Of a DNA stretch of 64,000 bases, positions 19,072 to 27,890 are shown one piece after another. Numbering within the stretch: the first letter of the stretch is position 1; each line of letters opens with the position of its first letter. The notes beneath the pieces were generated by a model. It was not told the DNA's origin. It worked only from the letters and a program-made list of their open reading frames with translations, and did not search any database. The position numbers and the translations under genes were made by a program. This stretch comes from Cryobacterium glaciale. Its GTDB lineage: Bacteria; Actinomycetota; Actinomycetes; Actinomycetales; Microbacteriaceae. The DNA lies in NCBI RefSeq assembly GCF_004402535.1, contig NZ_SOEY01000030.1, positions 1 to 64,000 on the forward strand, in the 5' to 3' direction.

Positions 19072-19689
19072 GTGACCAGCACGCGGCGCCTCCATCGCAA
19101 TCCCAGCTTTCGCAACCCCACCTTCCTCTCCACGTGGCTGCTGTGGCTGGTCGGGTTTCTTGCTTTTCCGATTGCAGGGCTGGCGGGCACGGCGGTGGGC
19201 GGTCGGGTCAGCAACCCCGTCTCGGCCCTGATCGGCGGTGCGGTCTATGGGGTTGTCATCGGCGTCGGACAGGTGCTGGTCAGTCGGCGACGCCTCGATC
19301 CGTTGATCTGGATTCCCTTGACGGGGATCGGCATGGGAATCGGCCTGCTGCTCGGCTCGACCGCCGTCAACTATCGCACGACGCTGGCCGAGCTGGCCCT
19401 AATGGGAGCGATCACCGGACTCGTGCTCGGTGCGGCGCAAGCCGTCGCGCTGCCGCACCGCACCCGGCGGCGGTGGTTGTGGACCCTCGGCGTGGGCGCG
19501 CTGTGGGCGCTCGGCTGGACCCTGACGACGCTGGCCGGGGTCAACGTCGAGGCACAGTTCACGAACTTCGGCGCGATCGGAGCGGTGACTTTCACCGCCC
19601 TGTCCGGGCTGCTCCTGCACGTTTTGTTGCCCTTTCATCCCGAATCGGGCGTGTGGTTGCGCTCCCGCCCCGTCACGACCGCGCCCTGA
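19072..19689 (+). CDS. Polytopic membrane protein of unknown function
   Basis: The 205-residue product has about six hydrophobic segments separated by short Arg-rich loops (QVLVSRRRLDPL, ALPHRTRRRWLWT). I do not recognise the family. The GTG start at 19072 has GGAG eight bases upstream. The gene begins 127 bases after jetC on the same strand, at the position where jetD would be expected, but it has no nuclease or TOPRIM features. Its end faces the pseudogene cluster on the other strand. Confidence 0.7.
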   Translation: MTSTRRLHRNPSFRNPTFLSTWLLWLVGFLAFPIAGLAGTAVGGRVSNPVSALIGGAVYGVVIGVGQVLVSRRRLDPLIWIPLTGIGMGIGLLLGSTAVNYRTTLAELALMGAITGLVLGAAQAVALPHRTRRRWLWTLGVGALWALGWTLTTLAGVNVEAQFTNFGAIGAVTFTALSGLLLHVLLPFHPESGVWLRSRPVTTAP

Positions 19690-19726
19690 AGCGCTGAGCG
19701 CCCCCAAATGCTCGGGTCGCGACCGC

Positions 19727-20127
19727 TCAGGGTCGCACCTCGATCTGCACCGAGAACTCGTGCTCGATACTGCCGTCGCGCTCGCTGTGCGTGAAGCCCA
19801 CCACGTCGTAGAATCCGCCGTCAGCTCGGACGGCACCGCAATGATCGTACTGAACCGCGATTCCACGCCGCCTTCCTCGGTCAGCAGGTTCGCGCTGAAG
19901 ACCACGGTGCCGGCCTGGTCGCGCAGCTCGACGGTCAGAGCGGCCTCGAAAACCGTGGCCAGCCCCGCGATCGCGAGGTTGCCTCCGGCAGCGACGACAT
20001 CGCCGCAAACGGGGCTGGTCAGCATGACCACCGGGTGCGCTGGCTTGACCGTGATGGCTCGCTCGACCGCGTTGATCATCGCGCCGACCTTCGCGCTGAG
20101 TTCGTAGGCGCGCAGCGAGGCTGTCAT
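19727..20127 (-). pseudogene. Gmad2-like immunoglobulin domain protein, frameshifted remnant
   Basis: From ATG 20127 the minus strand encodes a short helix and then [40 protein letters not shown]. This resembles a Gmad2/immunoglobulin-like beta domain. At about 19815-19826 the reading frame changes, and the other frame completes the fold with [20 protein letters not shown] and [10 protein letters not shown] before a stop at 19727. The gene is thus frameshifted, and its 5' end directly abuts a truncated sdhA. The domain name is a pattern-based call. Confidence 0.6.
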
Positions 20128-20370
20128 TGTCGACCTTGCGGGCGCGGGCCGCGTTGATGCTGCCCTGCGCGGCGACGCTGTGCGCGCGGCGGGGGGAGTC
20201 GTGAAAGGTGAAGGCGTGCACGTCGTAACCCTGCTCACCGAGGGCGGCCGCGCAGGCCGCTCCGGCCAGTCCGGTGCCCACCACGATGACCCGGAATTTG
20301 CGTCGGTTCAGCGGCGAGACGAGCTTGTAGTGCAGCTTGCGCTCGGCCCAGGCGTTCGATCCGCTTGCGG
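20128..20370 (-). pseudogene. Succinate dehydrogenase/fumarate reductase flavoprotein (SdhA), N-terminal remnant
   Basis: The frame encodes [36 protein letters not shown] and the FAD-linking region [20 protein letters not shown], the hallmark N-terminus of SdhA of the long-lineage (type B) enzymes. It breaks off after about 80 residues ([13 protein letters not shown]), where roughly 500 or more should follow. There is no separate start codon: the frame runs straight on from the sdhC fragment, so a deletion joined the two genes. The remaining FAD-binding and catalytic domains are absent. Confidence 0.85.
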
Positions 20371-20858
20371 CCACCTGGCGAAACCGTCGACCGGTCGCGC
20401 CGAGATCAATGGCTGCGGCCCAGAGCCCGTGGGCCACGTGCAGGCCAAGCACGATCATGGCGAGGGCGTAGAAAAGGCCGGCCAGCGGGCGTTGAAAGCT
20501 CGCCATGAGATTTTCGTAGGCGTGGCTCGTGTCGACCGTCGCCGCTTCGAAGGCCCCGCTCGCAGCGGGCGCGCCGCCAGAGCAGTGCCGCACAGGTGAC
20601 GTGCCCGGCGAGACTCGCGAGCAGGGCGAGACGCAGCACCCAGAGCAGTCCCTCATAGGGAAGTACCGGTTCAAACGCTTCGCGCAGCCACTGGGCGTAG
20701 TCGTTGAAGTGCCCAGCACCCAAAAATACCTTGAGGTTGCCGAACATGTGCACGAGCACGAACGCCGAGAAGATCAGGCCGGTGACGGCCATGACGGTCT
20801 TGCAGACGAAGTTGGAGAGCAGCGGCCTCCGCGCATTCGTCCGTGCCGTGCTGCTCAT
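20371..20858 (-). pseudogene. Succinate dehydrogenase cytochrome b subunit (SdhC), deleted and frameshifted
   Basis: From ATG 20858 the product begins as a normal type B SdhC ([40 protein letters not shown]). At about 20565-20570, in the segment after AALLWRRA, the frame changes. The second frame gives the later helix [20 protein letters not shown], with its heme-ligand-like His, then [10 protein letters not shown]. The middle helix (normally SRTM...FHLLH) is missing, so this is a deletion plus frameshift. The product is then fused to the SdhA remnant. A working Sdh must be encoded elsewhere. Confidence 0.85.
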
Positions 20859-20909
20859 TCGCGCCCCCAAGCAGGGTCAGGCGGACGTCGAATGCGGCTG
20901 GGTCTTACG

Positions 20910-21074
20910 CTACCGGCCGAGCAGACGGGCGAAGAAGCCGCCGGTGGATTTCTCCTTGACATGGCCCTCGCAGCGCTGATTGCGCGGCACGCCCTTCATG
21001 ACCTGGTCGACGTGCTGGCCGCAGCCGGCCCAGGTGGTCTTCTGACAGGTCTTGCAGGTGACAGCTCTGCACAT
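20910..21074 (-). CDS. Small Cys-rich protein downstream of a CsoR-like box
   Basis: The 54-residue product, MCRAVTCKTCQKTTWAGCGQ onwards, has Cys at 2, 7, 10, 18 and 39, suited to binding a metal. A family of such short proteins (with TCQKTTWAGCGQHV and a following Cys-Gly-His) is common in actinomycetes beside copper-responsive genes, as I remember it; the function is unknown. The ATG at 21074 has GAAAGG eight bases upstream. The promoter region contains the palindrome at 21109-21127, whose minus-strand reading includes TATAGT, a likely -10 element. Confidence 0.75.
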   Translation of the reverse strand: MCRAVTCKTCQKTTWAGCGQHVDQVMKGVPRNQRCEGHVKEKSTGGFFARLLGR

Positions 21075-21108
21075 GGTGAATGCCTTTCGTTGGAGGAAGT
21101 ACCTCCAC

Positions 21109-21127
21109 ACTATACCCATGGGGGTAT
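21109..21127 (-). promoter_or_regulatory. CsoR-like operator overlapping a promoter
   Basis: The plus-strand sequence ACTATACCCATGGGGGTAT is a near-perfect inverted repeat (TATACCC and GGGTATA arms), as in copper-sensing CsoR operators. On the minus strand it ends in TATAGT, a good -10 hexamer for the small Cys-rich gene, so a bound repressor would block that promoter. A 17-of-19 match lies at 39025-39043. No csoR gene is present in the window. Confidence 0.65.
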
Positions 21128-21240
21128 ATTCCGCATTCGGGTGGTGCGAACGGATGCTCCCGCCCCCGCCGGTGTATCGTGCCAGCGACGCGCGTGCGGC
21201 TGGCTGATCGCGCCTATGAACCCCGGAAGAGCGGTGCAAC

Positions 21241-23532
21241 ATGAGCAGTGAACCCCCGATCGACGACGTCACCGATGACGACATCGAGGTCACGCACTCC
21301 AAGGCCTGGGCTGCCGGCGTGCCCGGCGTGCTGCACTCCCTGCAACCGGCGGTCACCGGGATGGGCGCCCTGCGGGGGATGCGGGCGCTGCTGTCGATGA
21401 ATCAGAAGGACGGCTTCGACTGCATGAGCTGTGCCTGGCCAGATCCCGGCCAGCGCAAGGCCTTCGAATTCTGTGAGAACGGTGCCAAGGCCGTCACCTG
21501 GGAGGCCACCCCGATCACCATTCCGGCGAGCTTCTGGGCGGAGCATTCGCTCGCCGACCTGCGGGAGAAGAGCGAATACTGGCTCGGCATGCAGGGCCGA
21601 CTGGTCGAACCCGTCCACAAGCCGGCCGGGAGCGACCACTACCGCCCGGTCAGCTGGCCCGAAGCCTTTCGGGTGATTGCCGCCAAACTCAACGCCCTCG
21701 ATTCGCCCGACCAGGCCGCGTTCTACACGAGCGGCCGCGCCTCCAACGAGGCAGCCTTCGCCTACCAGCTGTTCGCGCGAGCCTACGGCACCAACAACCT
21801 GCCGGACTGTTCCAATATGTGCCACGAATCCACCGGCTGGGCCATGGGCCAGACCGTCGGCATCGGCAAGAGCACGGTCAGCTACGACGACTTCGCGAAG
21901 GCCGACCTGATCATCATCATGGGCCAGAACCCCGGCACCAATCACCCGCGCATGCTCACCGCGCTCGAAGAAGCCAAGGATGCCGGCGCCCGGATCGTCG
22001 CCGTCAACCCGCTGCCCGAGGCGGGCCTGCGCCGCTACAAGAACCCCCAACGGGTGCGCGGAATCATCGGCCACGGCACCGACATCGCCGACCAGTTTCT
22101 GCAGATTCGCATCGGCGGCGACATGGCGCTGCTGCAGGCCGTCTCGAAGCGGGTGCTCGACGCCGAGACGTGCGCCCCGGGAACCGTGCTCGACCAGGCC
22201 TTTCTCGACGAACACTGCCAGGGGCTGCCCGAATTGCGGCAGCATCTCGCCCAGCTCGACGAGGGGATGGTGCTGGCCGCGACGGGCCTGCGCGCGGCCC
22301 AAATCGACGAACTCGCCGAGCGGTACCTCACCGCCGACCGGGTGATCATCACCTGGGCGATGGGCCTGACGCAGCAGAAGAAGGGCGTTGACACCATCAA
22401 GGAAATCATCAACCTGCTGCTGCTGCGCGGCAACATCGGCAAACCCGGTGCCGGGGCCTCCCCGATCCGCGGCCACAGCAACGTGCAGGGCGACCGCACC
22501 ATGGGCATCTGGGAGCAGATGCCGCCGGCCTTCCTCGACGCCCTGCAGCAGGAGTTCGGCTTCAATCCGCCCCGCGAACACGGCGTCGATTCCGTCGACG
22601 GGGTGCGTGCCATGCGCGATGGAACGATGAAGGTATGGATGGGGCTCGGCGGCAACTTCGTTGCCGCGATGAGCGATACCGGCATTGCCGAGGCCGCCAT
22701 GGCGCGCACCGAAATGAGCGTGCAGATCTCCACCAAACTGAACCGCTCGCACGCTGTGACCGGCGAGGAGGCGCTGATCCTGCCGACGCTGGGGCGCACC
22801 GAAATCGACGAACAGGCCAGCGGGGAGCAGTTCGTCTCGGTCGAGGACTCCGTCTGCGCGGTGCATCCGTCCTGGGGCAAGCTCAAGCCGGTGTCCCCGA
22901 ATCTGCTCTCCGAGGTCGCGATCATCTCGCGACTGGCCAGCGCCGTATTGAAAGACAAGGTTGCCGTCGACTGGGCCGGTTTCGAAGCCGACTACGATCG
23001 CATTCGCGACCACATCGCCCACGTGGTCGGCGGCTGCGAAAACTACAACGAACGCATCCGTCGGGAGGGCGGATTCGTGCTGCCGAACGGCCCACGCGAC
23101 TCCCGCACCTTCGACACCCCGACCGGCAAGGCCCTGCTCACCACGAACACCCTCGAGCACCTCGAGGTACCGCCCGGGCGCCTGGTGCTGCAGACCCTGC
23201 GCAGCCACGACCAGTTCAACACCACCATCTACGGCCTCGACGACCGTTACCGCGGCATCAAAAAGGGGCGGCACGTGATCTTCATCAACAAGAAGGACCT
23301 GTCTGCCCTCGGGTTCGCCGACGGCGACCTGGTCGACGTGCACAGCGAGTTCAGTGACAACGTCGACCGGGTGCTGCGGGGCTACCGTCTGGTGGCCTAC
23401 CCGACGCCACGCGGCTGCGCCGCCGCGTATTATCCGGAGGCGAACGTGCTCGTTCCGCTCGACAGTGTCGCCGACGACAGTAATACGCCGGTGTCGAAGG
23501 CCGTCATCATTCGACTGGAGCCGGCCGGCTGA
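21241..23532 (+). CDS. ydeP: FdhF/YdeP family molybdopterin oxidoreductase
   Basis: The 763-residue protein fits the YdeP group of the DMSO-reductase/formate-dehydrogenase superfamily: FDCMSCAWPDP near the N-terminus, SGRASNEAAFAYQLFAR, CSNMCHESTGWAMGQTVG, GQNPGTNHPRML, and the C-terminal MopB-binding stretch beginning RLVLQTLRSHDQFNTT. YdeP enzymes bind bis-molybdopterin. Their electron partners and substrates are not settled, though E. coli YdeP is linked to acid resistance. ATG 21241 has GGAAGAG upstream. The gene is divergent from the Cys-rich gene and shares the 166-bp region with the CsoR-like box. Confidence 0.88.
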   Translation: MSSEPPIDDVTDDDIEVTHSKAWAAGVPGVLHSLQPAVTGMGALRGMRALLSMNQKDGFDCMSCAWPDPGQRKAFEFCENGAKAVTWEATPITIPASFWAEHSLADLREKSEYWLGMQGRLVEPVHKPAGSDHYRPVSWPEAFRVIAAKLNALDSPDQAAFYTSGRASNEAAFAYQLFARAYGTNNLPDCSNMCHESTGWAMGQTVGIGKSTVSYDDFAKADLIIIMGQNPGTNHPRMLTALEEAKDAGARIVAVNPLPEAGLRRYKNPQRVRGIIGHGTDIADQFLQIRIGGDMALLQAVSKRVLDAETCAPGTVLDQAFLDEHCQGLPELRQHLAQLDEGMVLAATGLRAAQIDELAERYLTADRVIITWAMGLTQQKKGVDTIKEIINLLLLRGNIGKPGAGASPIRGHSNVQGDRTMGIWEQMPPAFLDALQQEFGFNPPREHGVDSVDGVRAMRDGTMKVWMGLGGNFVAAMSDTGIAEAAMARTEMSVQISTKLNRSHAVTGEEALILPTLGRTEIDEQASGEQFVSVEDSVCAVHPSWGKLKPVSPNLLSEVAIISRLASAVLKDKVAVDWAGFEADYDRIRDHIAHVVGGCENYNERIRREGGFVLPNGPRDSRTFDTPTGKALLTTNTLEHLEVPPGRLVLQTLRSHDQFNTTIYGLDDRYRGIKKGRHVIFINKKDLSALGFADGDLVDVHSEFSDNVDRVLRGYRLVAYPTPRGCAAAYYPEANVLVPLDSVADDSNTPVSKAVIIRLEPAG

Positions 23533-23553
23533 CTCAACCGTGCCAGCCGGCAG

Positions 23554-24042
23554 TTACCAACCCATGGTGCCCGCTGACCCCTTGAACGGCCCGACGATTT
23601 TTTCGGTGATCCAGCCGCCGTAATAGTCGCCGTCCTGCGCCCGCACCGTTTCACCATCGACGGTGCACCGCTGCATGGCTGCCGGATAGATCGCGACGCG
23701 ATCGAAAAGCGTCTCGAAGCCCGGGGTCGGTGTCGGGTAGAACCAGGCGGCACGCGCGCGGGCGCCTACCGAGAGGTAACCGGCGACTCCCTTGTATTCG
23801 CAGTAGCTGTGGCCCGGTTCCGGTTGCAGCACGCCCACGGCGAAGGCACGTCGCGGCAGGTAGTAGACCGGTGGATGGCTGGTCTCGAGCACTCGCACGA
23901 CGTCGGAGGTGTCGGCGATGATCACTCCGTCGAGTTCGACGGTGACGTGTTCCCCGGTGTGCTCGACGCGGGGCGGGCGGGGGTAGTCCCAGACGGATTC
24001 CTGACCAGGGCGGATGGGGTCGCGTTGCACTCGCTCAATCAT
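23554..24042 (-). CDS. DUF427 domain protein
   Basis: The 162-residue product carries the DUF427 pattern: HVTVELDGVIIADTSDVVRV, ETSHPPVYYLPR, then CEYKGVAGYLSV and a final aromatic-rich tail (AWFYPTPTPGFETL). The family is small and soluble, forms an all-beta barrel, and has no established reaction. The gene is convergent with the YdeP gene, with only 21 bases between their stops, and is 35 bases downstream of the MFS transporter on the same strand. It may be co-transcribed with that gene. Confidence 0.85.
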   Translation of the reverse strand: MIERVQRDPIRPGQESVWDYPRPPRVEHTGEHVTVELDGVIIADTSDVVRVLETSHPPVYYLPRRAFAVGVLQPEPGHSYCEYKGVAGYLSVGARARAAWFYPTPTPGFETLFDRVAIYPAAMQRCTVDGETVRAQDGDYYGGWITEKIVGPFKGSAGTMGW

Positions 24043-24077
24043 GATCCGATGCTAGATCGGCTACCTGCGAAGACCAG

Positions 24078-25325
24078 TCACACCTGCGCCGGGTTCGAAG
24101 GTCGCAGCAGGGCCACGGTGAGAGCGGCGGCGACGGCCGCGAGTCCGGCGACCATCACGACGGTGCCTCCCCAGCCCCACTGCACGAAGAACACGCCGCC
24201 GAGCCACCCGAACAGGCTCGACCCGGCGTAGTAGGCGAGGTTGTAGAGCGATGATGCCTGGGCGCGACCGATCCGGGCGTCGGCCCCGGTCCAGCCGGAG
24301 GCGACGGCGTGCGCGGCGAAGAACCCGGCGGTGGCCAGCAGCACGCCGAGCAGAACGAGCACCAGTACGGTCGACAGGGTCAGCAGCACTCCCGCGATCA
24401 TGCACGCCAGTGAACTGAGCAGAACCCACCAGCGGCCAAAGCGGGCGGCGAGAATGCCGGCCTGGGCCGACGACCAGGTGCCGGCCAGGTAGGCCACGAA
24501 GACCAGGCTGATCAGGGCCTGCGGCAGGTTGAACGGGTCCTGGGCCAGGCGAAAACCGAGGTAGTTGTAGAGGGCGACGAACCCTCCCATCAGCAGAAAT
24601 CCCTGGGCATAGAGCGCGAGCAGGCGCGGTGACGTCAGGTTGGCGCGTAACAGCATCAACAGCCCCAGGTCGGTGGCGCGCTTGCATGCCCGGCGGGGCA
24701 CGAAGCCGCGCGGCGCCGGAATCAACGTGATGAACAACACGGCGGCGATCGCGCAGAGCACTCCGACCGTGAAGACGCCGACCCGCCAGTTGGCAAGTTC
24801 GGTGATCGGCCCGGCGACCAGGCGCCCGAGCAGACCGCCGATCGACGTTCCGGCGACATAGGTGCCGGCCGCGCGGGCGGCGTGACGCGGCTCGATCTCC
24901 TCGCTCAGGTAGGCGATCGCGATCGCCGGCACCCCGCCGAGCATGAGCCCTTCGACGAAACGACCGGTGAGCAGCAGCGAGAAGGTCGGAGCGAACGGCA
25001 CGAGCAGCCCGAATACGGTCGCCGCGATCACGGCGATCGACATGGCGCGCACCCGGCCGAGGTGGTCGGCCACGAGCGACCAGGGAATCACGCCGACGGC
25101 CAGGCCGAGCGTCGATGCCGAGACGACGAGGGCGGCATCCGCTGCGCTGACGCCGACATCGTCGGCGATGTGAGCGAGCACGGCCTGGGGCGAGTAGAGC
25201 TGGGCGAAGGTGGCGATTCCGGCGAAGAACAGTCCGGCGAGCAGTTTGCGGTAGTCGGAGCTGCCGTGAGAGTGGCCGTTCCAGCCAGCGGATGCCGCCC
25301 CGCGGCCCGGATGCGCGGGCGTCAT
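24078..25325 (-). CDS. MFS transporter (YnfM-like drug/metabolite exporter)
   Basis: The ~415-residue protein has twelve hydrophobic helices with a central loop (RRACKRATDLG) and the MFS motif A form in the loop after helix 2 (SLVADHLGRVRAMS). The early segment LFFAGIATFAQLYSPQAVLA is typical of the YnfM/AraJ-like group. The substrate cannot be deduced. ATG 25325 is chosen over the GTG one codon upstream; no clear ribosome binding site is visible. It is divergent from the LigD-like polymerase gene. Confidence 0.85.
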   Translation of the reverse strand: MTPAHPGRGAASAGWNGHSHGSSDYRKLLAGLFFAGIATFAQLYSPQAVLAHIADDVGVSAADAALVVSASTLGLAVGVIPWSLVADHLGRVRAMSIAVIAATVFGLLVPFAPTFSLLLTGRFVEGLMLGGVPAIAIAYLSEEIEPRHAARAAGTYVAGTSIGGLLGRLVAGPITELANWRVGVFTVGVLCAIAAVLFITLIPAPRGFVPRRACKRATDLGLLMLLRANLTSPRLLALYAQGFLLMGGFVALYNYLGFRLAQDPFNLPQALISLVFVAYLAGTWSSAQAGILAARFGRWWVLLSSLACMIAGVLLTLSTVLVLVLLGVLLATAGFFAAHAVASGWTGADARIGRAQASSLYNLAYYAGSSLFGWLGGVFFVQWGWGGTVVMVAGLAAVAAALTVALLRPSNPAQV

Positions 25326-25409
25326 CACGTGGTGGTCACGACTGGGGGCACATGTTCAGAGTACGCGCGCTCGGCATCGACCCCTGACGAATCTGGCTAC
25401 AGTGTGCGC

Positions 25410-26432
25410 ATGAGCTCTGACGCGCAGGTTTTGACGGTCGACGGCCCGCACGGTGCGCGCGAGGTGCGCCTGTCGAGCCCGAGTCGGGTGCTGTGGCCCG
25501 AACCGGGAATCACCAAGTTCGACCTCGCCCACTACATCATCGCTGTGGGTGAGGCATTCGTGCGGGCCAACGGTGATCGTCCGGTGTCGTTGCAACGCTT
25601 CAGTGGCGGCATCGACGGCGAGCAGTTCTTCTCGAAGAACCCGCCGAAGGGTGCGCCGGACTATGTGCGGGCCGTGCCGGTGGTCTACCCGAGTGGGCGC
25701 ACGCATCCGCAGCTCGTGATCGATGAACCGGCCGCCGCGGTCTGGGCGGTGCAGATGAACACGATCGTGTTCCACCCCTGGCCATCGCGGGCCGAACTGG
25801 CCGACAATCCCGACGAACTGCGAATCGACCTCGATCCCCAGCCCGGCACGGACTTCGCCGACACCATTCCGGTCGCCGTTGAACTGAAGAACCTGCTGGC
25901 CGAGGCCGGTCTGACCGCATTTGTGAAAACCTCCGGCAACCGAGGGCTGCACGTGTTCGCGCCGATCACCCCGACCCGCGAATTTCTCGACGTGCGGCAC
26001 GCGGTCATCGCCGCGGCGCGGGAACTCGAGCGACGGATGCCCACCCAGGTCACCACGAACTGGTGGAAGGAAGAGCGCGGCGAGCGCATCTTCATTGACT
26101 ACAACCAGGCCAACCGTGACCGCACCATGGCCGGCGCCTATAGCCCCCGGCCGCTGCCGCACGCACCGGTCTCCTGCCCGCTGGAGTGGGACGAATTGGC
26201 CGGCGCCAACCCGCACGCGTTCACGATTCTCACCGTGCCGACCCGTTTGCGGGAGAGGGGCGACCCGTGGGCGGCCATGCACGAGCAGCCCGGCTCGATC
26301 GACACCCTGTATTCGTGGTGGGAGCGCGACCTGGCCGACGGCCTGGGCGAGCTGCCGTTTCCGCCCGACTTTCCCAAGATGCCGGGGGAGCCTCCGCGGG
26401 TGCAGCCGAGCCGCGCTCGCCACCCCGACTAG
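25410..26432 (+). CDS. LigD-type primase-polymerase domain protein (stand-alone PolDom)
   Basis: The 340-residue protein is the archaeo-eukaryotic primase/polymerase module of LigD without nuclease or ligase domains. The metal-binding pair is in LRIDLDPQPG, the nucleotide-binding motif is SGNRGLHVFAP, and the third motif contains RIFIDYNQANRDRTM. Such proteins fill gaps, often with ribonucleotides, during Ku-dependent end joining. ATG 25410 precedes the first conserved residues. The Ku/LigD pair lies 4.5 kb downstream, so this is a second NHEJ polymerase in the same neighbourhood. Confidence 0.9.
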   Translation: MSSDAQVLTVDGPHGAREVRLSSPSRVLWPEPGITKFDLAHYIIAVGEAFVRANGDRPVSLQRFSGGIDGEQFFSKNPPKGAPDYVRAVPVVYPSGRTHPQLVIDEPAAAVWAVQMNTIVFHPWPSRAELADNPDELRIDLDPQPGTDFADTIPVAVELKNLLAEAGLTAFVKTSGNRGLHVFAPITPTREFLDVRHAVIAAARELERRMPTQVTTNWWKEERGERIFIDYNQANRDRTMAGAYSPRPLPHAPVSCPLEWDELAGANPHAFTILTVPTRLRERGDPWAAMHEQPGSIDTLYSWWERDLADGLGELPFPPDFPKMPGEPPRVQPSRARHPD

Positions 26433-26462
26433 CGGCGGGCTGCGCGGGGGCTGCGCCCGTAA

Positions 26463-26520
26463 GCGGGACCTGCGCCAGTGCGCGGGAGTTGCGCCTCCCG
26501 CCCACTGGCGCAACTCCAGC
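26463..26520. repeat. Intergenic 58-bp repeat, copy 2
   Basis: This copy aligns end to end with positions 133-190. It lies in the 117-bp gap between the convergent LigD-like polymerase and GST-family genes. The internal pair GAGTTGCGC...GCGCAACTC can form a hairpin, so it may also act as a terminator for both genes. Like the first copy it sits directly beyond stop codons. Confidence 0.7.
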
Positions 26521-26549
26521 GCGTCGCGAGGTGCGGGAACGGCTCGCAG

Positions 26550-27551
26550 TCAGTTCAGAATGCGCTCGGCGGGCAGCGGGGCCTCCGGCGGGGTGCCGGT
26601 GCCGAACGGACGGCCGCCGAGGTCGGCGCGAGCGTGCGGGGCCAGCCAGGCGGCAGCATCCGGTCCCGTCGGCACGATGCCACTGGGATTGATGTCCACG
26701 TGGGTCACGTAGTAGTGCTTCTTGATCTGGTCGAAATCGATCGTGTCGCCAAAACCGGGCGTCTGGAACAGGTCGCGCGCGTAGGCCCAGAGCACCGGCA
26801 TCTCGCTGAGCTTGTTGCGATTGCACTTGAAATGCCCGTGGTAGACCGCGTCGAAGCGCGCGAGCGTGGTGAACAAGCGGATGTCCGCCTCGGTGATCGT
26901 GTCGCCCACGAGATACCGCTGCCCGGCCAGACGCTCTTCCAGCCAGTCCAGCCGGGCGAACAGGGCCGTGTAAGCCCGCTCATAGGATTTCTGGCTGCCG
27001 GCGAAGCCGCACTTGTAGACGCCGTTGTTCACGTCGTGGAAGATCAGGTTGGCGACCTCGTCGATCTCGGCTCGTAAAGCTTTGGGGTAGAGGTCGGGAG
27101 CGCCTACGCGGTGGTGGGCCGTCCACTCGGTCGAAAAGTCCAGGGTGATCTGCGGGTAGTTGTTGGTGACGATCTGACCGGTCGGCACATCGACGATCGC
27201 CGGAACGGTGATGCCGCGCGGGTAGTCGGGAAAGCGGGCGAAGAAGGCCTGTTGCAGGCGCTCGATGCCAAGTACCGGGTCGAGCCCGCCCGGGTCGAGG
27301 TCGAAGGTCCAGCTGTTCTTGTCGTGGATGGGGCCGGGCAGGCCGAGCGAGATCACGCCCTCGAGGCCGAGCAGGCGGCGCACTATTGTGGTGCGATTGG
27401 CCCACGGGCAGGCACGGGCGGCGACCAGCCGGTAGCGGCCAGGTTCGACCGGCCAGCCGTCACGGCCGTCCTGCGTGATGCGGTCCTCGATGTAATTGGT
27501 GTCGCGGTCGAAATCTTTGCCGGGCTTGATGTAACTGGGGTCGAGGCTCAT
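26550..27551 (-). CDS. Glutathionyl-hydroquinone reductase-like GST (YqjG/ECM4 family)
   Basis: The 333-residue protein is long for a GST and matches the xenologous YqjG/ECM4 group. It has an N-terminal thioredoxin-fold domain with catalytic Cys48 in ARACPWANR, a TVPAIVDV strand with its cis-Pro, then an all-helical domain with YLVGDTITEADIRLFTTL. Family members reduce S-glutathionyl hydroquinones. Actinomycetes usually use mycothiol, so the physiological thiol here may differ. ATG 27551 fits the family start. Confidence 0.87.
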   Translation of the reverse strand: MSLDPSYIKPGKDFDRDTNYIEDRITQDGRDGWPVEPGRYRLVAARACPWANRTTIVRRLLGLEGVISLGLPGPIHDKNSWTFDLDPGGLDPVLGIERLQQAFFARFPDYPRGITVPAIVDVPTGQIVTNNYPQITLDFSTEWTAHHRVGAPDLYPKALRAEIDEVANLIFHDVNNGVYKCGFAGSQKSYERAYTALFARLDWLEERLAGQRYLVGDTITEADIRLFTTLARFDAVYHGHFKCNRNKLSEMPVLWAYARDLFQTPGFGDTIDFDQIKKHYYVTHVDINPSGIVPTGPDAAAWLAPHARADLGGRPFGTGTPPEAPLPAERILN

Positions 27552-27575
27552 GCGTCCACGCTACGCGACAAGACC

Positions 27576-27890
27576 CTACAACTCCCCGCCGAGCTGATCC
27601 GTGATCTCGGCGTCGGTGCGCGCGTCGATGATGCCCCACATCATGTGGGTGGGGCCGCTGCTGTCGCTCGGCTCGACCCGCGGCCGGGTGGCCCAGCCGC
27701 GGGCGACGGCGGTCGCGCCAAGTTGTTCGAGTGAGGCGCTAATGCGGGTCTTGCGAATCTTGCCGGCCAAAACGCTGCCGTCCGGCGCCTGGCGCCAGCC
27801 GCGTTTGTGGGCGATCACCCGACCGATTTCTTCGTCGGTCAGCCAGCGCGAAAAGCTGCGGGTGGGCGGGGTGATAGCGATCAGCTTCAT
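27576..27890 (-). CDS. Hypothetical protein, 104 residues
   Basis: I do not recognise this protein. It starts MKLIAITPPTRSFSRWLTDE, is basic in its middle (HKRGWRQAPDGSVLAGKIRK) and ends acidic. There is no signal peptide or membrane segment. ATG 27890 is chosen over an upstream frame that is low in family-like composition. Its stop lies 24 bases upstream of the GST-family gene's start, on the same strand, so the two may form a short operon. Confidence 0.5.
   Translation of the reverse strand: MKLIAITPPTRSFSRWLTDEEIGRVIAHKRGWRQAPDGSVLAGKIRKTRISASLEQLGATAVARGWATRPRVEPSDSSGPTHMMWGIIDARTDAEITDQLGGEL

Noticed and set aside
19690..19740. CTGAGCG...CGCTCAG stem after the membrane gene as a terminator
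   Set aside because: The loop is over 20 bases and no U-run follows, so it is not a convincing intrinsic terminator.
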